Source: Bacteroidota bacterium (GTDB lineage: Bacteria; Bacteroidota; Bacteroidia; 2-12-FULL-35-15). Taken from it: a stretch of 64,000 bases of DNA. Below are positions 1 to 8,077 of this stretch, piece after piece (the first letter of the stretch is position 1; every line of letters begins with the position of its first letter). The notes beneath the pieces are model-generated. The model ran no database searches. It was given only the letters and a program-made list of their open reading frames with translations, and was not told where the DNA came from. The DNA lies in contig PLYN01000060.1 in assembly GCA_003151815.1 (NCBI GenBank), positions 58,180 to 122,179 of the forward strand. The letters are read 5' to 3'. Both the position numbers and the translations under genes were made by a program.

Positions 1-589
1 TTATTTGTAATGAACGATCGAATACAACTACATCTTTTATTTTAATTTCATTTCCCAAAGCAATTCCTGATTTATCCAGATATTGTAAAAATGCAGCAGA
101 GTGGTCAACAACACCAGTCATTATACATACATCACTTTTATTGAACTTAGATAATAATTGTGATTTAGGAATATTTAATTTTCCTTTCGCATCCGGTATC
201 GGATCACCATGGGGATCAACTTTTGGAAAGTTTAAGAACTTGTCGATTTGTTCAATTAATTTATCTGAATTTATATGTTCCAGTTGCTCAGCAACATCAT
301 GTACTTCATCCCATTTAAAATCAAGTTTCTCAACTAAAAACATTTCCCATAAACGATGTTTTCTGATAATATTAAGCGCTACCTTTTCGCCTTTTGCAGT
401 GAGTGTAACACCTTGATATTTTTGATAATTGATAAGTTTTTTGGCGAAAAGTTTTTTGAGCATATCCGTTACCGAAGCTGCTTTTGTGTTCATCTTTTCA
501 GCAATGGCATTGGTGCTGATAGTATCGCCTTCCGATTCTATCAGTTTGTAAATTGCTTTAATATAATTTTCTTCTGTAAATGAATTCAT
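1..589 (-). CDS. DtxR/MntR-family metal-dependent transcriptional regulator (3' end off window)
   Basis: The ORF track misses this gene because it has no stop inside the window; I translated it by hand. It begins MNSFTEENYIKAIYKL and stays open for 196 codons to the window edge. The order of parts fits the DtxR family: a winged helix-turn-helix (about 1-60, with TNAIAEKMNTKAASVTDMLKKL), a metal-binding/dimerisation region (about 65-135, RKHRLWEMFLVEKL and EQLEHI), then the start of an SH3/FeoA-like domain. Full family members are about 215-225 aa, so roughly 20-25 residues are missing. Such proteins repress metal uptake genes when bound to Mn(II) or Fe(II). The start lies 4 nt after the stop of the upstream porin gene, so the two are very probably cotranscribed. 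Whether it senses Mn or Fe cannot be decided here. Confidence 0.86.
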   Translation of the reverse strand, partial: MNSFTEENYIKAIYKLIESEGDTISTNAIAEKMNTKAASVTDMLKKLFAKKLINYQKYQGVTLTAKGEKVALNIIRKHRLWEMFLVEKLDFKWDEVHDVAEQLEHINSDKLIEQIDKFLNFPKVDPHGDPIPDAKGKLNIPKSQLLSKFNKSDVCIMTGVVDHSAAFLQYLDKSGIALGNEIKIKDVVVFDRSLQI

Positions 590-593
590 TTAA

Positions 594-2021
594 TTAAAAT
601 TCTATGTGCGTGCGGATAGCATAGATATTTACAGGACCTCTATCTTTATTATACCCTGGATTTACTGCAAACTGATAATCGGCAGTTACCCATAAATAGG
701 GCTTTAATTTTACTTTGTAAAAAGTTTCCATAATCTGCTCGCAGCCATAATGCGTTAGTTTTCCATCTCCTATTATAAATCCATATCCTCCCGCATTCAA
801 ATAATCGCGATGATCTGCTGATATGCCATTTACCACGCAGGCAATTCCGAAATTATCAGTAGGTCGTTTAATGATATCTCCACATATACGTATTCCTATT
901 GTTGCTGTTTGGTCTATTTCGGTAAACGCCCAAGTGGCTGTTTGCCCATTATTCCAGCCTATACGTGAAAAAATACCAATATTGTTGGTAAGCTCTTGGT
1001 TAAAACTTATGCCGAAACCATATTTAACACCGTATTGAGCGCCTGTTGCGGTACCATCAATTACATTGATAATCGAGCTATCCCCTTTCTTTATTTCACT
1101 TATGGCTGTTTTATAAGATGGCGCTAACGAATAATTGGCATATCCTAAAAAATGTAAATTTCCCGGATGATTTTTTATTTTAAATTTCCTTTCATACTCC
1201 GCTGTATTGCCATTTGCTTTTTTAATATTAAGGTCATAAACTTGAGAATTCGCGAGTTTCGGAACAAGCACGCTTGATATACGAATAGCATACGTTGGTT
1301 CAATAATTTCTACCACACCTCCCCAAGTATAACCGCGTGTATTCGCCGGATAATCCCAAGCACCATTATCCATTAAAGCCCAGTTCATAAATTCACTACG
1401 AGGGTCGTGAGCATACGCGTTATCATCAAAAAAATCGGCTAAACTAAATTTACCTAATGTTACTGTTATGCGTGATGTTGGAATGTTATCTGCCAATTGA
1501 TTTTCTTCTCCATTACAATGTTCAGTCTTACATTTTTTTCTTAAAGCAAAATGCTGCTCAAAATAGCCGCGAGCCATGTATAAAGCCGGTGCCGGATTTC
1601 CAACCCGAAAGGTTTCTCCGTTTGCAGCGCCTGCAAGTCCAAGTGCGTAGCTCATGCCCTTTCCGCCTGCTATCTCAGGATCCACAAAAATAGCTGCTCC
1701 CTTCCATAATTTTCTGCCTATATATAAAGTTGATGTCACCGACATGGCTATTTCTGAGGTGTCGTGCAAACTATTCCTGCCTGAATACCTGGCATTAAAA
1801 CCCGGATGTCCCTGCACAATATCCGTAAACTGAAAATGACAACTCCATTTCTCCAACGAATCAAAACGGTTTGCTAAAAGCCCTTTATAATGATTATCAA
1901 TATCATTTCCCTGCGCATTTACTTTTTCTGAAAAAGAAAACAACAAGGCAAGAACTATTCCTGTTTTTAATGCTTTTAACAGGTTGTGAATCGTAACAGC
2001 ATTGAATAAATATTTCGTCAT
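594..2021 (-). CDS. OprB-like carbohydrate-porin family outer membrane protein
   Basis: A 475-aa protein with an N-terminal hydrophobic segment ending in VNAQ (about residues 20-37, signal peptide). The remainder looks like a beta-barrel with alternating aromatic and polar residues. The stretches GKFSLADFFDDNAYAHDPR and FMNWALMDNGAWDYPA are typical of the OprB/carbohydrate-selective porin family. It should form an outer membrane channel. The sugar label comes from Pseudomonas homologues and may not apply: here the gene is directly followed by a DtxR/MntR-type regulator and preceded by a candidate regulator box, so a role in metal acquisition is a reasonable inference. The charged loop with KKCKTEHCNGEE has two cysteines and is probably surface exposed. 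Confidence 0.78.
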   Translation of the reverse strand: MTKYLFNAVTIHNLLKALKTGIVLALLFSFSEKVNAQGNDIDNHYKGLLANRFDSLEKWSCHFQFTDIVQGHPGFNARYSGRNSLHDTSEIAMSVTSTLYIGRKLWKGAAIFVDPEIAGGKGMSYALGLAGAANGETFRVGNPAPALYMARGYFEQHFALRKKCKTEHCNGEENQLADNIPTSRITVTLGKFSLADFFDDNAYAHDPRSEFMNWALMDNGAWDYPANTRGYTWGGVVEIIEPTYAIRISSVLVPKLANSQVYDLNIKKANGNTAEYERKFKIKNHPGNLHFLGYANYSLAPSYKTAISEIKKGDSSIINVIDGTATGAQYGVKYGFGISFNQELTNNIGIFSRIGWNNGQTATWAFTEIDQTATIGIRICGDIIKRPTDNFGIACVVNGISADHRDYLNAGGYGFIIGDGKLTHYGCEQIMETFYKVKLKPYLWVTADYQFAVNPGYNKDRGPVNIYAIRTHIEF

Positions 2022-2064
2022 AATTTCAATTTAACAGATAAAAAAATCAATTTAATATTTAAGA

Positions 2065-2072
2065 CAAATATA
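2065..2072 (-). promoter_or_regulatory. candidate -7 box for the porin-dtxR operon
   Basis: Read on the minus strand this is TATATTTG, an exact match to the Bacteroidota TAnnTTTG box, about 45 nt before the porin start codon. No clear TTG element is seen at the expected distance upstream. Confidence 0.4.
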
Positions 2073-2102
2073 TGAATATAATTTAATATAGCATTAAATA
2101 TT

Positions 2103-2120
2103 TTTTAGATTAGTCTAAAA
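2103..2120. promoter_or_regulatory. candidate DtxR/MntR-type operator
   Basis: TTTTAGATTAGTCTAAAA has perfect 7-nt arms (TTTTAGA/TCTAAAA) around TTAG. It resembles the TTAG-centred inverted repeats bound by DtxR-family repressors and sits about 30 nt upstream of the candidate -7 box of the operon that encodes such a repressor. Autoregulation is an inference. A second, weaker repeat (ATTTAAT/ATTAAAT) lies between it and the promoter. Confidence 0.45.
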
Positions 2121-2153
2121 TATTATTTATAACATAGCAGATTAAAATAAAAT

Positions 2154-2251
2154 GCCACAGATTACGCAAATTCACACGGATTTTTTTTCACAGATTATAT
2201 TAATGAATCAATCTGTGTATCTAATCCGCGAAAATTAGCGAAATCTGTGGC
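2154..2251. repeat. 98-bp intergenic inverted-repeat element (GCCACAGATT family)
   Basis: Both ends carry GCCACAGATT-type arms. The outer 29 nt of the left arm matches the reverse complement of the right arm at 24 of 29 positions (by eye). The RNA could fold into a long hairpin. No ORF is inside. It resembles dispersed palindromic elements common between Bacteroidota genes. It fills most of the gap between the divergent porin operon and pyrD. Confidence 0.7.
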
Positions 2252-2270
2252 AAACCTCAATAAATTAATT

Positions 2271-2278
2271 TAATTTCG
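2271..2278 (+). promoter_or_regulatory. candidate pyrD -7 box
   Basis: TAATTTCG is a one-base variant of TAnnTTTG placed 18 nt before the pyrD start codon. The same octamer precedes spt in this window. It starts 19 nt after the end of the palindromic element. Confidence 0.4.
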
Positions 2279-2296
2279 TGATTAGATTTTTATCCT

Positions 2297-3331
2297 ATGT
2301 ATAAAACAATCATAAAACCCGTTTTATTTCTTTTTCAGCCCGAAACAATTCATCACATTGTTTTTAAAATCATAAAGTTTTTATCTTCCATTCCCAGCTT
2401 TTCAACGATCATTCGGAGAATCTATATAATAGATGATAAACGTTTGGAGCGTAAATTATTCGGACTTACATTTCCTAATCCGGTGGGACTTGCGGCTGGT
2501 TTTGATAAAGATGCAAAATTGTTTGATGAGTTGGGTAACTTCGGATTTGGTTTTATTGAAATAGGAACCCTTACTCCTAAAGCACAACCGGGAAACGAAA
2601 AACCGAGAATGTTTCGATTGCCCGAGGATGAAGCATTGATAAATCGGATGGGATTCAATAATAGTGGCGTTGATGCTGCTGTTGAGCGTTTGAAAAAACG
2701 TAGATCAAGAATTATTGTTGGTGGCAATATCGGTAAAAATAAAAACACTCCCAATGAAGAAGCTGTAAATGATTACTCAATATGCTTTGAAGCACTTTTT
2801 GATTATGTAGATTATTTTGCTGTCAATGTTAGTTCGCCGAATACTCCAAACCTTCGTGCACTGCAAGATAAGGCACCATTAACACATTTATTAAAGCATT
2901 TAAAAGAGATCAATTCGCAAAAGAAAAACCCAAAACCAATCCTATTAAAAATTGCACCTGATCTGACAAATGCCCAATTGGATGATATTATTGACATAGT
3001 TAAAGAAACAAAAATTGATGGTGTAATAGCAACAAATACAACCATTTCGAGAGAAGGGCTAAAGACTCAAAACTTAAAACTAAAGACTCAAAACGGTGGT
3101 TTAAGTGGAAAACCTTTATCTAAAAGATCTACTGAAGTTGTCAAATATTTGAGTGATAGATCCAATAAAGCATTTCCAATTATTGCTGTTGGTGGGATCC
3201 ATACGGCTGATGATGCAATAGAAAAATTAAATGCAGGAGCGAGTTTAGTGCAAATTTATACAGGTTTCATTTATGAAGGACCGGGTATTGCTAAACGAAT
3301 TAATAAAAAAATATTAGCGAATAGCCAATAA
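2297..3331 (+). CDS. pyrD: dihydroorotate dehydrogenase (quinone), class 2
   Basis: Oxidises dihydroorotate to orotate in pyrimidine synthesis, passing electrons to the quinone pool at the inner membrane. At 344 aa it has the class 2 plan: an N-terminal amphipathic extension (about 1-45) for membrane contact, then the FMN barrel. Visible motifs are [14 protein letters not shown] (61-74), NRMGFNNSG (116-124), the active-site loop [11 protein letters not shown] (177-187, catalytic Ser at 179/180), NTT (247-249) and the phosphate site VGG/YTG near 298-323. Odd point: residues 255-266 are a short duplicated peptide, [12 protein letters not shown], written by a repeated DNA word just before the conserved GGLSGKPL. 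It may be a small in-frame insertion in a loop. Confidence 0.95.
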   Translation: MYKTIIKPVLFLFQPETIHHIVFKIIKFLSSIPSFSTIIRRIYIIDDKRLERKLFGLTFPNPVGLAAGFDKDAKLFDELGNFGFGFIEIGTLTPKAQPGNEKPRMFRLPEDEALINRMGFNNSGVDAAVERLKKRRSRIIVGGNIGKNKNTPNEEAVNDYSICFEALFDYVDYFAVNVSSPNTPNLRALQDKAPLTHLLKHLKEINSQKKNPKPILLKIAPDLTNAQLDDIIDIVKETKIDGVIATNTTISREGLKTQNLKLKTQNGGLSGKPLSKRSTEVVKYLSDRSNKAFPIIAVGGIHTADDAIEKLNAGASLVQIYTGFIYEGPGIAKRINKKILANSQ

Positions 3332-3370
3332 GGCAATAGTTATAAGCTATTTAGAAAAACTTATCGTAAG

Positions 3371-4870
3371 ATGAAACTAAACAAATTTATTTGGGACATA
3401 TATAAACAATCCGAGGAAGGACAAAAAATAATTAATTTATTTGAAAATGGTACTTGTGAAGAAATAGTAGAGTTTGCAAAAATAGAAGTCAAGACAAAAT
3501 CGGAAACATTTAATCTTTGTGAATTTATAAACGACATATCTAAATATATTTCAGAACCAATAATTCCCGAACCAAATAAAATTAATTTAGAAACTGCTAA
3601 AATAATTATTGAGGATATTGCAAAAAATGGTTTTAAATTAAAATTTGAAGATGGAGAAATTGAAGAGTGTTCAGCGGAAGGATATGACATTCTTTATTTA
3701 GTTCCAGTTATTTCAATCAGTTTATTTAATATAAATCCTCAATACTTTAAACCATATTTTTTTAGAACTAAATTTAAACTCCTTACTCAAATAGCAGACG
3801 CATTTGAAATTGAATTGCCCGAAGTTCCATTAAAAAGATATAAAGAAGAACGCATAAATTATTATTGGAAACTATGTGAAACCTTTTACTATTTTCAAGA
3901 AGAAAATAAATTAACCCCTTCTGAATTTTGTGCCTTCTTGTATGACTTCGCGCCAAAATTTATTTCTGAAAGTGAACAAGCTCTTTCAGAACTTCCAAAA
4001 CCAACACAAGTATGGATGGTTGGAGGTGACCAAGGAGGACGCGATATGGACTTTTTAGATAGTGATGAAATAGGAAGGACACATTTTTGGCAAGGAAATG
4101 TGGATACAAAACGAGGCGATATAATAATTATGTATTGCCTTACACCAAGAAGTTATATTCATTCAATTTGGAGAGCAATATCAGATGGTATTGCCGACCC
4201 TTTCTTTCATTACTACGGCAGCATTTATATTGGAGAAGGCAAAAAAATTGCGCCAATTTCTCTTAAAGAATTAAAAGCAGACGAATATTTTAGCAAACAT
4301 CCATTAGTAAGAAAAAACTTACAAGGTTTAAATGGTTATCCATTCACTTCTGATGATTATCAACGCTTACAACAAATGATAATTAATAATGGAGGAAATA
4401 TACAAGACCTTCCTCAACCTTATAGTCCTGCTTTTTCAGATAATGAAAATCTAAACAATGAAAGAGAAGTTGAGATAACGCTTATTGAACCATTTTTACA
4501 CGAGCTCGGTTATACTGATAAACATTGGGTAAGACAACTTTCAGTACGAATGGGAAGAGGCGAAAGAAATTTTCCAGATTATGCTTTTCTCACACAAGCA
4601 GAGAAAAATTATGAAGAAGCGTCAATGCTTATTGAGGCAAAATATTGGATAAAAAATAACAAAGAATTAGAAGAAACTTTTAAACAAGTATGGTCATACG
4701 GACAACGGCTAACAGCAAAAGTTTTAGTTATCGCTGACAAGAACGCAATTTGGATTTACGAAAGAAACAATGATAGTTTTGACCGAACTAAATACATAAA
4801 AAAATATTGGAAAGAACTCGAACAACCTGACAACTTTAAAGATATAAAACGAATAATAGGACGAAAATAA
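3371..4870 (+). CDS. EVE/PUA-like domain fused to an HsdR_N-type PD-(D/E)XK nuclease (putative defence protein)
   Basis: A 499-aa protein with three parts. Residues 1-205 are an unrecognised, probably helical region. Residues about 213-345 read like an EVE (PUA-like) module: a strand with WMVGG, then HFWQGN, KRGDIIIMYC, SIWRAISDG, an IAPISLKEL strand, and NLQGLNGYPFTSDDYQRLQQM, which matches the end of EVE domains. Residues about 360-499 match the N-terminal nuclease domain of type I restriction R subunits: EVEITLIEPFLHELGY, P402-D403, E422-A-K424, and QVWSY (QxxxY). All PD-(D/E)XK catalytic residues are present. EVE modules read modified bases in several restriction proteins, so cleavage of modified DNA is a reasonable but untested inference. 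It stands alone between metabolic genes, with no methylase or helicase nearby. The nuclease call is firmer than the EVE call. Confidence 0.68.
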   Translation: MKLNKFIWDIYKQSEEGQKIINLFENGTCEEIVEFAKIEVKTKSETFNLCEFINDISKYISEPIIPEPNKINLETAKIIIEDIAKNGFKLKFEDGEIEECSAEGYDILYLVPVISISLFNINPQYFKPYFFRTKFKLLTQIADAFEIELPEVPLKRYKEERINYYWKLCETFYYFQEENKLTPSEFCAFLYDFAPKFISESEQALSELPKPTQVWMVGGDQGGRDMDFLDSDEIGRTHFWQGNVDTKRGDIIIMYCLTPRSYIHSIWRAISDGIADPFFHYYGSIYIGEGKKIAPISLKELKADEYFSKHPLVRKNLQGLNGYPFTSDDYQRLQQMIINNGGNIQDLPQPYSPAFSDNENLNNEREVEITLIEPFLHELGYTDKHWVRQLSVRMGRGERNFPDYAFLTQAEKNYEEASMLIEAKYWIKNNKELEETFKQVWSYGQRLTAKVLVIADKNAIWIYERNNDSFDRTKYIKKYWKELEQPDNFKDIKRIIGRK

Positions 4871-4920
4871 AAAAGCACCCGAAACATTAATCGGGAATAG
4901 AATTTAGAATTTTGTAAAAT

Positions 4921-5769
4921 ATGAAAATTATCGAATGTCCGCGTGATGCGATGCAAGGCATACATGAATTTATACCAACTGAAAAAAAAGTTGCCTATAT
5001 CAATTCGTTGCTAAAAGTTGGTTTTGATACCATTGATTTTGGAAGTTTTGTTTCACCCAAAACGATTCCTCAAATGCGTGATACAGCGCAGGTTTTGGAG
5101 CAATTGGATTTAAGCATCTCCAAATCAAAATTGCTTTCAATTATTGCAAATGTAAGAGGAGCACAGGATGCCGTTGAGTTTGAAGAAATTGATTATTTAG
5201 GTTTTCCTTTCTCCATTTCAGAAACATTTCAACAACGCAACACGAATTCATCCATTTCTGAATCACTAACAAGAGTGGAGGAAATACATGATCTATGTGT
5301 CCGAAATAAAAAAGAGCTGGTCGTATATATTTCAATGGCTTTTGGCAATCCTTATGGAGATGAATGGAGCAGTGATGTGGTTATAAAATGGACAAAACGT
5401 TTGGCCCAAATGGGAATTAAAATTATTGCCTTATCCGATACGATAGGCGTTTCCGATCCTCAAAATATTTCATTCCTGTTCTCGAAATTAGTTCCCGAAT
5501 TTCCGGATGTTGAAATTGGAGCGCATTTACATACAACACCGGATACTTGGGAAGAAAAAGTAAATGCTGCATACATTAGCGGTTGCCGCAGGTTTGATAG
5601 CACAATTAAAGGCTATGGAGGTTGCCCGATGGCTGCTGATAAATTAACCGGAAACATGCCTACTGAAAATTTATTATCTTATTTCGAGAAAAGAAATATA
5701 TCCACAGGTATTGATAAGGTAGCTTTTGAAGAAGCAATGATTATTGCTACAAAAACTTTTCCAGTATAG
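4921..5769 (+). CDS. hydroxymethylglutaryl-CoA lyase
   Basis: Splits HMG-CoA into acetyl-CoA and acetoacetate, the last step of leucine breakdown. The 282-aa sequence is a DRE-TIM barrel lyase. ECPRDAMQG (5-13) holds the catalytic Arg and metal-binding Asp, H202-x-H204 are metal ligands, and GYGGCPMA (231-238) carries the catalytic cysteine C235 of the HMG-CoA lyase branch. N245 in LTGNMPTE is the usual additional ligand. The cysteine loop separates it from isopropylmalate/homocitrate synthases, which lack it. The gene is often called mvaB in other bacteria. It follows the nuclease gene by 50 nt, but nothing suggests shared function. Confidence 0.88.
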   Translation: MKIIECPRDAMQGIHEFIPTEKKVAYINSLLKVGFDTIDFGSFVSPKTIPQMRDTAQVLEQLDLSISKSKLLSIIANVRGAQDAVEFEEIDYLGFPFSISETFQQRNTNSSISESLTRVEEIHDLCVRNKKELVVYISMAFGNPYGDEWSSDVVIKWTKRLAQMGIKIIALSDTIGVSDPQNISFLFSKLVPEFPDVEIGAHLHTTPDTWEEKVNAAYISGCRRFDSTIKGYGGCPMAADKLTGNMPTENLLSYFEKRNISTGIDKVAFEEAMIIATKTFPV

Positions 5770-5806
5770 TTTGTCCATAACAATGATTTTAATCTTTATT
5801 TTTGAG

Positions 5807-5814
5807 TATCTTTG
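5807..5814 (+). promoter_or_regulatory. candidate desaturase -7 box
   Basis: TATCTTTG matches TAnnTTTG exactly and ends 23 nt before the desaturase start codon, in the 68-nt gap after the lyase gene. No good upstream TTG at the usual spacing. Confidence 0.45.
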
Positions 5815-5837
5815 TATTAACTATAAATTAAATTAAA

Positions 5838-6902
5838 ATGCAAAAAGTCATTTTTAATAATAAGAATAGTTTGTTTTTTGATACCCTGAAACAAAAAGTT
5901 GACGGTTATTTTAAGTCAAACAATATTCGTGAAACAGGAAATTTTAAATTATATATTAAAACAATATTACTTCTTTTATCCGCCTCTTCACTATATGTCA
6001 TTTTAGTGTTTTTTACACCTTCTTTCGGTCTTTCCGTTTTTTTATGCTGCGTTATGGGCTTCAATCTTGCTGCTATTGGTTTTAACACCATGCACGATGG
6101 CGCTCACGGTAGTTTTTCCCGAAAAACATGGGTAAATGAACTAATGGCTTTTTCGTTGAACGCCATGGGTGGAAATGCATTTTTATGGAAGGCAAAACAC
6201 AATGTATTCCATCATTCATATACGAACATTGAAGGTATGGATGAGGATATTGATATCAAACCTTGGATACGCGTTAATGAAAATCAAAAAAAATATTGGT
6301 ATCATAGATTTCAACATATCTATTGGGTAATATTATATGGGACAACTTATTTTTTGTGGGTTTACATACAAGATTTTCAAAAATATTTTTCCGGAAAAAT
6401 AGGGGATAATAAATTCAAAAAAATGGAACTGTCGGATCATTTTGTTTTTTGGATAAGTAAAATTTTATATGTGTCAGTGTTTCTTGTATTACCTATATTT
6501 GTAGTTGGTGTAAAAGATACGATCATTGGCTATTCGATTATTAGTTTTGTAACGGGTTTTGTGATCTCTGTAGTGTTTCAATTGGCGCATATTGTAGAAG
6601 ATGCTTCATTTCATTTACCGGATAATAAATCTTTTAAAATTGATACGGAATGGGCCGTTCATCAAATTCAAACAACGGCCGATTTTGCAACGAAAAGCAA
6701 ACTGGTTTCTTGGTTTACCGGCGGATTAAATTTTCAGGTAGAGCACCATTTATTTCCGCGTATTAGTCACGTTCATTATCCAAAGATCAGCCAATTGGTG
6801 AAAGAAACATGTGAGCAGTTCGGTATAAATTACATGGAGTTTCCAACGCTTTTAAGCGCTGTCCGTTCGCATGTTGTGCATTTAAAAACAGTTGGTCAAT
6901 AA
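5838..6902 (+). CDS. membrane fatty acid (acyl-CoA type) desaturase
   Basis: Introduces a double bond into fatty acyl chains using a di-iron centre at the inner membrane. All three histidine boxes are present: HDGAH (86-90), HNVFHH (121-126) and QVEHH in LNFQVEHHLFPRISHVHYP (about 315-330). The Q in the third box is typical of front-end (delta-5/6 type) desaturases and related bacterial enzymes. Four strongly hydrophobic segments (about 40-60, 63-83, 155-175, 210-250) fit the family. No cytochrome b5 domain is fused. Substrate position cannot be told from sequence. Ends at a strong terminator shared with fabI. Confidence 0.9.
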   Translation: MQKVIFNNKNSLFFDTLKQKVDGYFKSNNIRETGNFKLYIKTILLLLSASSLYVILVFFTPSFGLSVFLCCVMGFNLAAIGFNTMHDGAHGSFSRKTWVNELMAFSLNAMGGNAFLWKAKHNVFHHSYTNIEGMDEDIDIKPWIRVNENQKKYWYHRFQHIYWVILYGTTYFLWVYIQDFQKYFSGKIGDNKFKKMELSDHFVFWISKILYVSVFLVLPIFVVGVKDTIIGYSIISFVTGFVISVVFQLAHIVEDASFHLPDNKSFKIDTEWAVHQIQTTADFATKSKLVSWFTGGLNFQVEHHLFPRISHVHYPKISQLVKETCEQFGINYMEFPTLLSAVRSHVVHLKTVGQ

Positions 6903-6931
6903 AATCGTTACTAAATCACTTTACATTCTAA

Positions 6932-6978
6932 AAAAAAGAAACCCCGTTCCGCAATTGCGGAACGGGGTTTCTTTTTTG
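6932..6978. terminator. bidirectional intrinsic terminator (desaturase/fabI)
   Basis: Perfect palindrome AAACCCCGTTCCGCAATTGC with its mirror, flanked by an A-run on the left and a T-run on the right, so it can end transcription from both convergent genes. Confidence 0.93.
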
Positions 6979-6995
6979 TTATACAAGGAATAAAA

Positions 6996-7811
6996 TTATT
7001 CATCCTTAAATTTTAATATCGCTTCCATGCTTGCCCCTGTTGAAGAGTATCCTCCATCATGAAATAAATTCTGCATAGTAACCATTCTTGTTAAGTCAGA
7101 GAATAAAGTGATGCAATAATCAGCGCACGATTCAGCACTTGCATTACCAAGTGGCGCAACAGAATCAGCAAATTTGTAAAACTCGCCAAAACCTTTAATA
7201 CCCGTACCTGCAGTAGTTTTAGTCGGAGATTGTGAAACCGTATTGATCCTTACTTTTTTATCTTTTCCATAATGGTAACCGAAGCTACGTGCTATCGATT
7301 CCAGCATCGCTTTAATATCAGCCATATCCGTATAAAAAGGATAGGTGCGTTGCGCTGCCATATAGGTAAGGGCAACCACACTTCCATATTCGTTGATGGC
7401 ATCCATTTTTTTAGCTACACTTAACATTTTATGCAATGATAAAGCGGATACATCAATTCCTTTCATAAAATAATCGTAGTTGGATTCGGTATAGGCGATG
7501 TTTTTACGAATGTTTACGCTCATCCCGATCGAGTGCAAAACAAAATCAATTTTACCTCCCAATATTTCCTGCGATTGACTAAACAAATTTGTTAACTCAG
7601 GAACACTTGTCGCATCGGCCGGAATGATCTGCGAATTTGTTTTTTCTGCCAACTGTTTTATCTCACCCATTCGCATGGCGATAGGAGCGTTTGTTAAAAC
7701 AAATGTAGCGCCTTCTTCATGAGCTTTTTCAGCTACTTTCCAAGCAATTGAATTCTCATCTAATGCTCCGCTGATAATACCGCGTTTACCTTTTAATAAG
7801 TTGTATGCCAT
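6996..7811 (-). CDS. fabI: enoyl-[acyl-carrier-protein] reductase (NADH) FabI
   Basis: Last reductive step of each fatty acid elongation cycle. A 271-aa short-chain dehydrogenase-like enzyme. GKRGIISGALDENSIAW near the N-terminus is the FabI form of the nucleotide loop, DFVLHSIGM matches the family, and the catalytic pair sits in YTDMADIK (Y-x6-K). INTVSQSP-TKTTAGTGIKGF is the substrate loop. The sequence is closest to the Bacteroidota FabI branch, in which the usual YNxMGxAK becomes YTDMADIK. It has its own promoter and terminator, so it is probably monocistronic. Confidence 0.93.
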   Translation of the reverse strand: MAYNLLKGKRGIISGALDENSIAWKVAEKAHEEGATFVLTNAPIAMRMGEIKQLAEKTNSQIIPADATSVPELTNLFSQSQEILGGKIDFVLHSIGMSVNIRKNIAYTESNYDYFMKGIDVSALSLHKMLSVAKKMDAINEYGSVVALTYMAAQRTYPFYTDMADIKAMLESIARSFGYHYGKDKKVRINTVSQSPTKTTAGTGIKGFGEFYKFADSVAPLGNASAESCADYCITLFSDLTRMVTMQNLFHDGGYSSTGASMEAILKFKDE

Positions 7812-7827
7812 ATTGTTTGATTATAGA

Positions 7828-8077
7828 TTTATTGATGTGCTAATGTGCTGATTATTGATGTGCTGATTTATACAAATGTAATAAACAGCTTTTAAAGTTC
7901 AAATAATAAATTTAAAACATCATTTGAACTAATTACGGTGTGTTGTCAGTTCGAGCGTAGTCGAGAACGTGTGAAGGCTTTAGCAAATCAATTCGTCTCA
8001 TCGTTATTTATCTCCGTCCTTGTTCTCGACTACGCTCGAACTGACAGTGCACATCAGCACATCCCTTAATCAGCACA
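7828..8077. repeat. nested inverted-repeat spacer between fabI and recN
   Basis: A perfect 25-bp inverted repeat, TGTCAGTTCGAGCGTAGTCG and onward, has arms at 7944-7968 and 8022-8046 around a 53-nt loop. Outside it, TGATGTGCTGAT-type words occur on the left and as CAGCACATCA on the right, making an outer, looser inverted repeat. The TTCGAG motif recurs at the window's right end. No coding potential is seen. Confidence 0.75.
7873..7903 (-). promoter_or_regulatory. fabI promoter
   Basis: Minus-strand TTTG, 19 nt, TACATTTG: both elements of the Bacteroidota primary sigma promoter with ideal spacing. The untranslated leader is about 55 nt and consists largely of repeated TGATGTGCTGAT-type words. 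Confidence 0.7.

Noticed and set aside
141-583. two small plus-strand ORFs at the left end
   Set aside because: Antisense shadows of the DtxR-family gene, which the track omits because it is cut by the window edge.
3371-4870. complete type I restriction-modification system
   Set aside because: Only an HsdR_N-like domain is present; no helicase, HsdM or HsdS is in the window.
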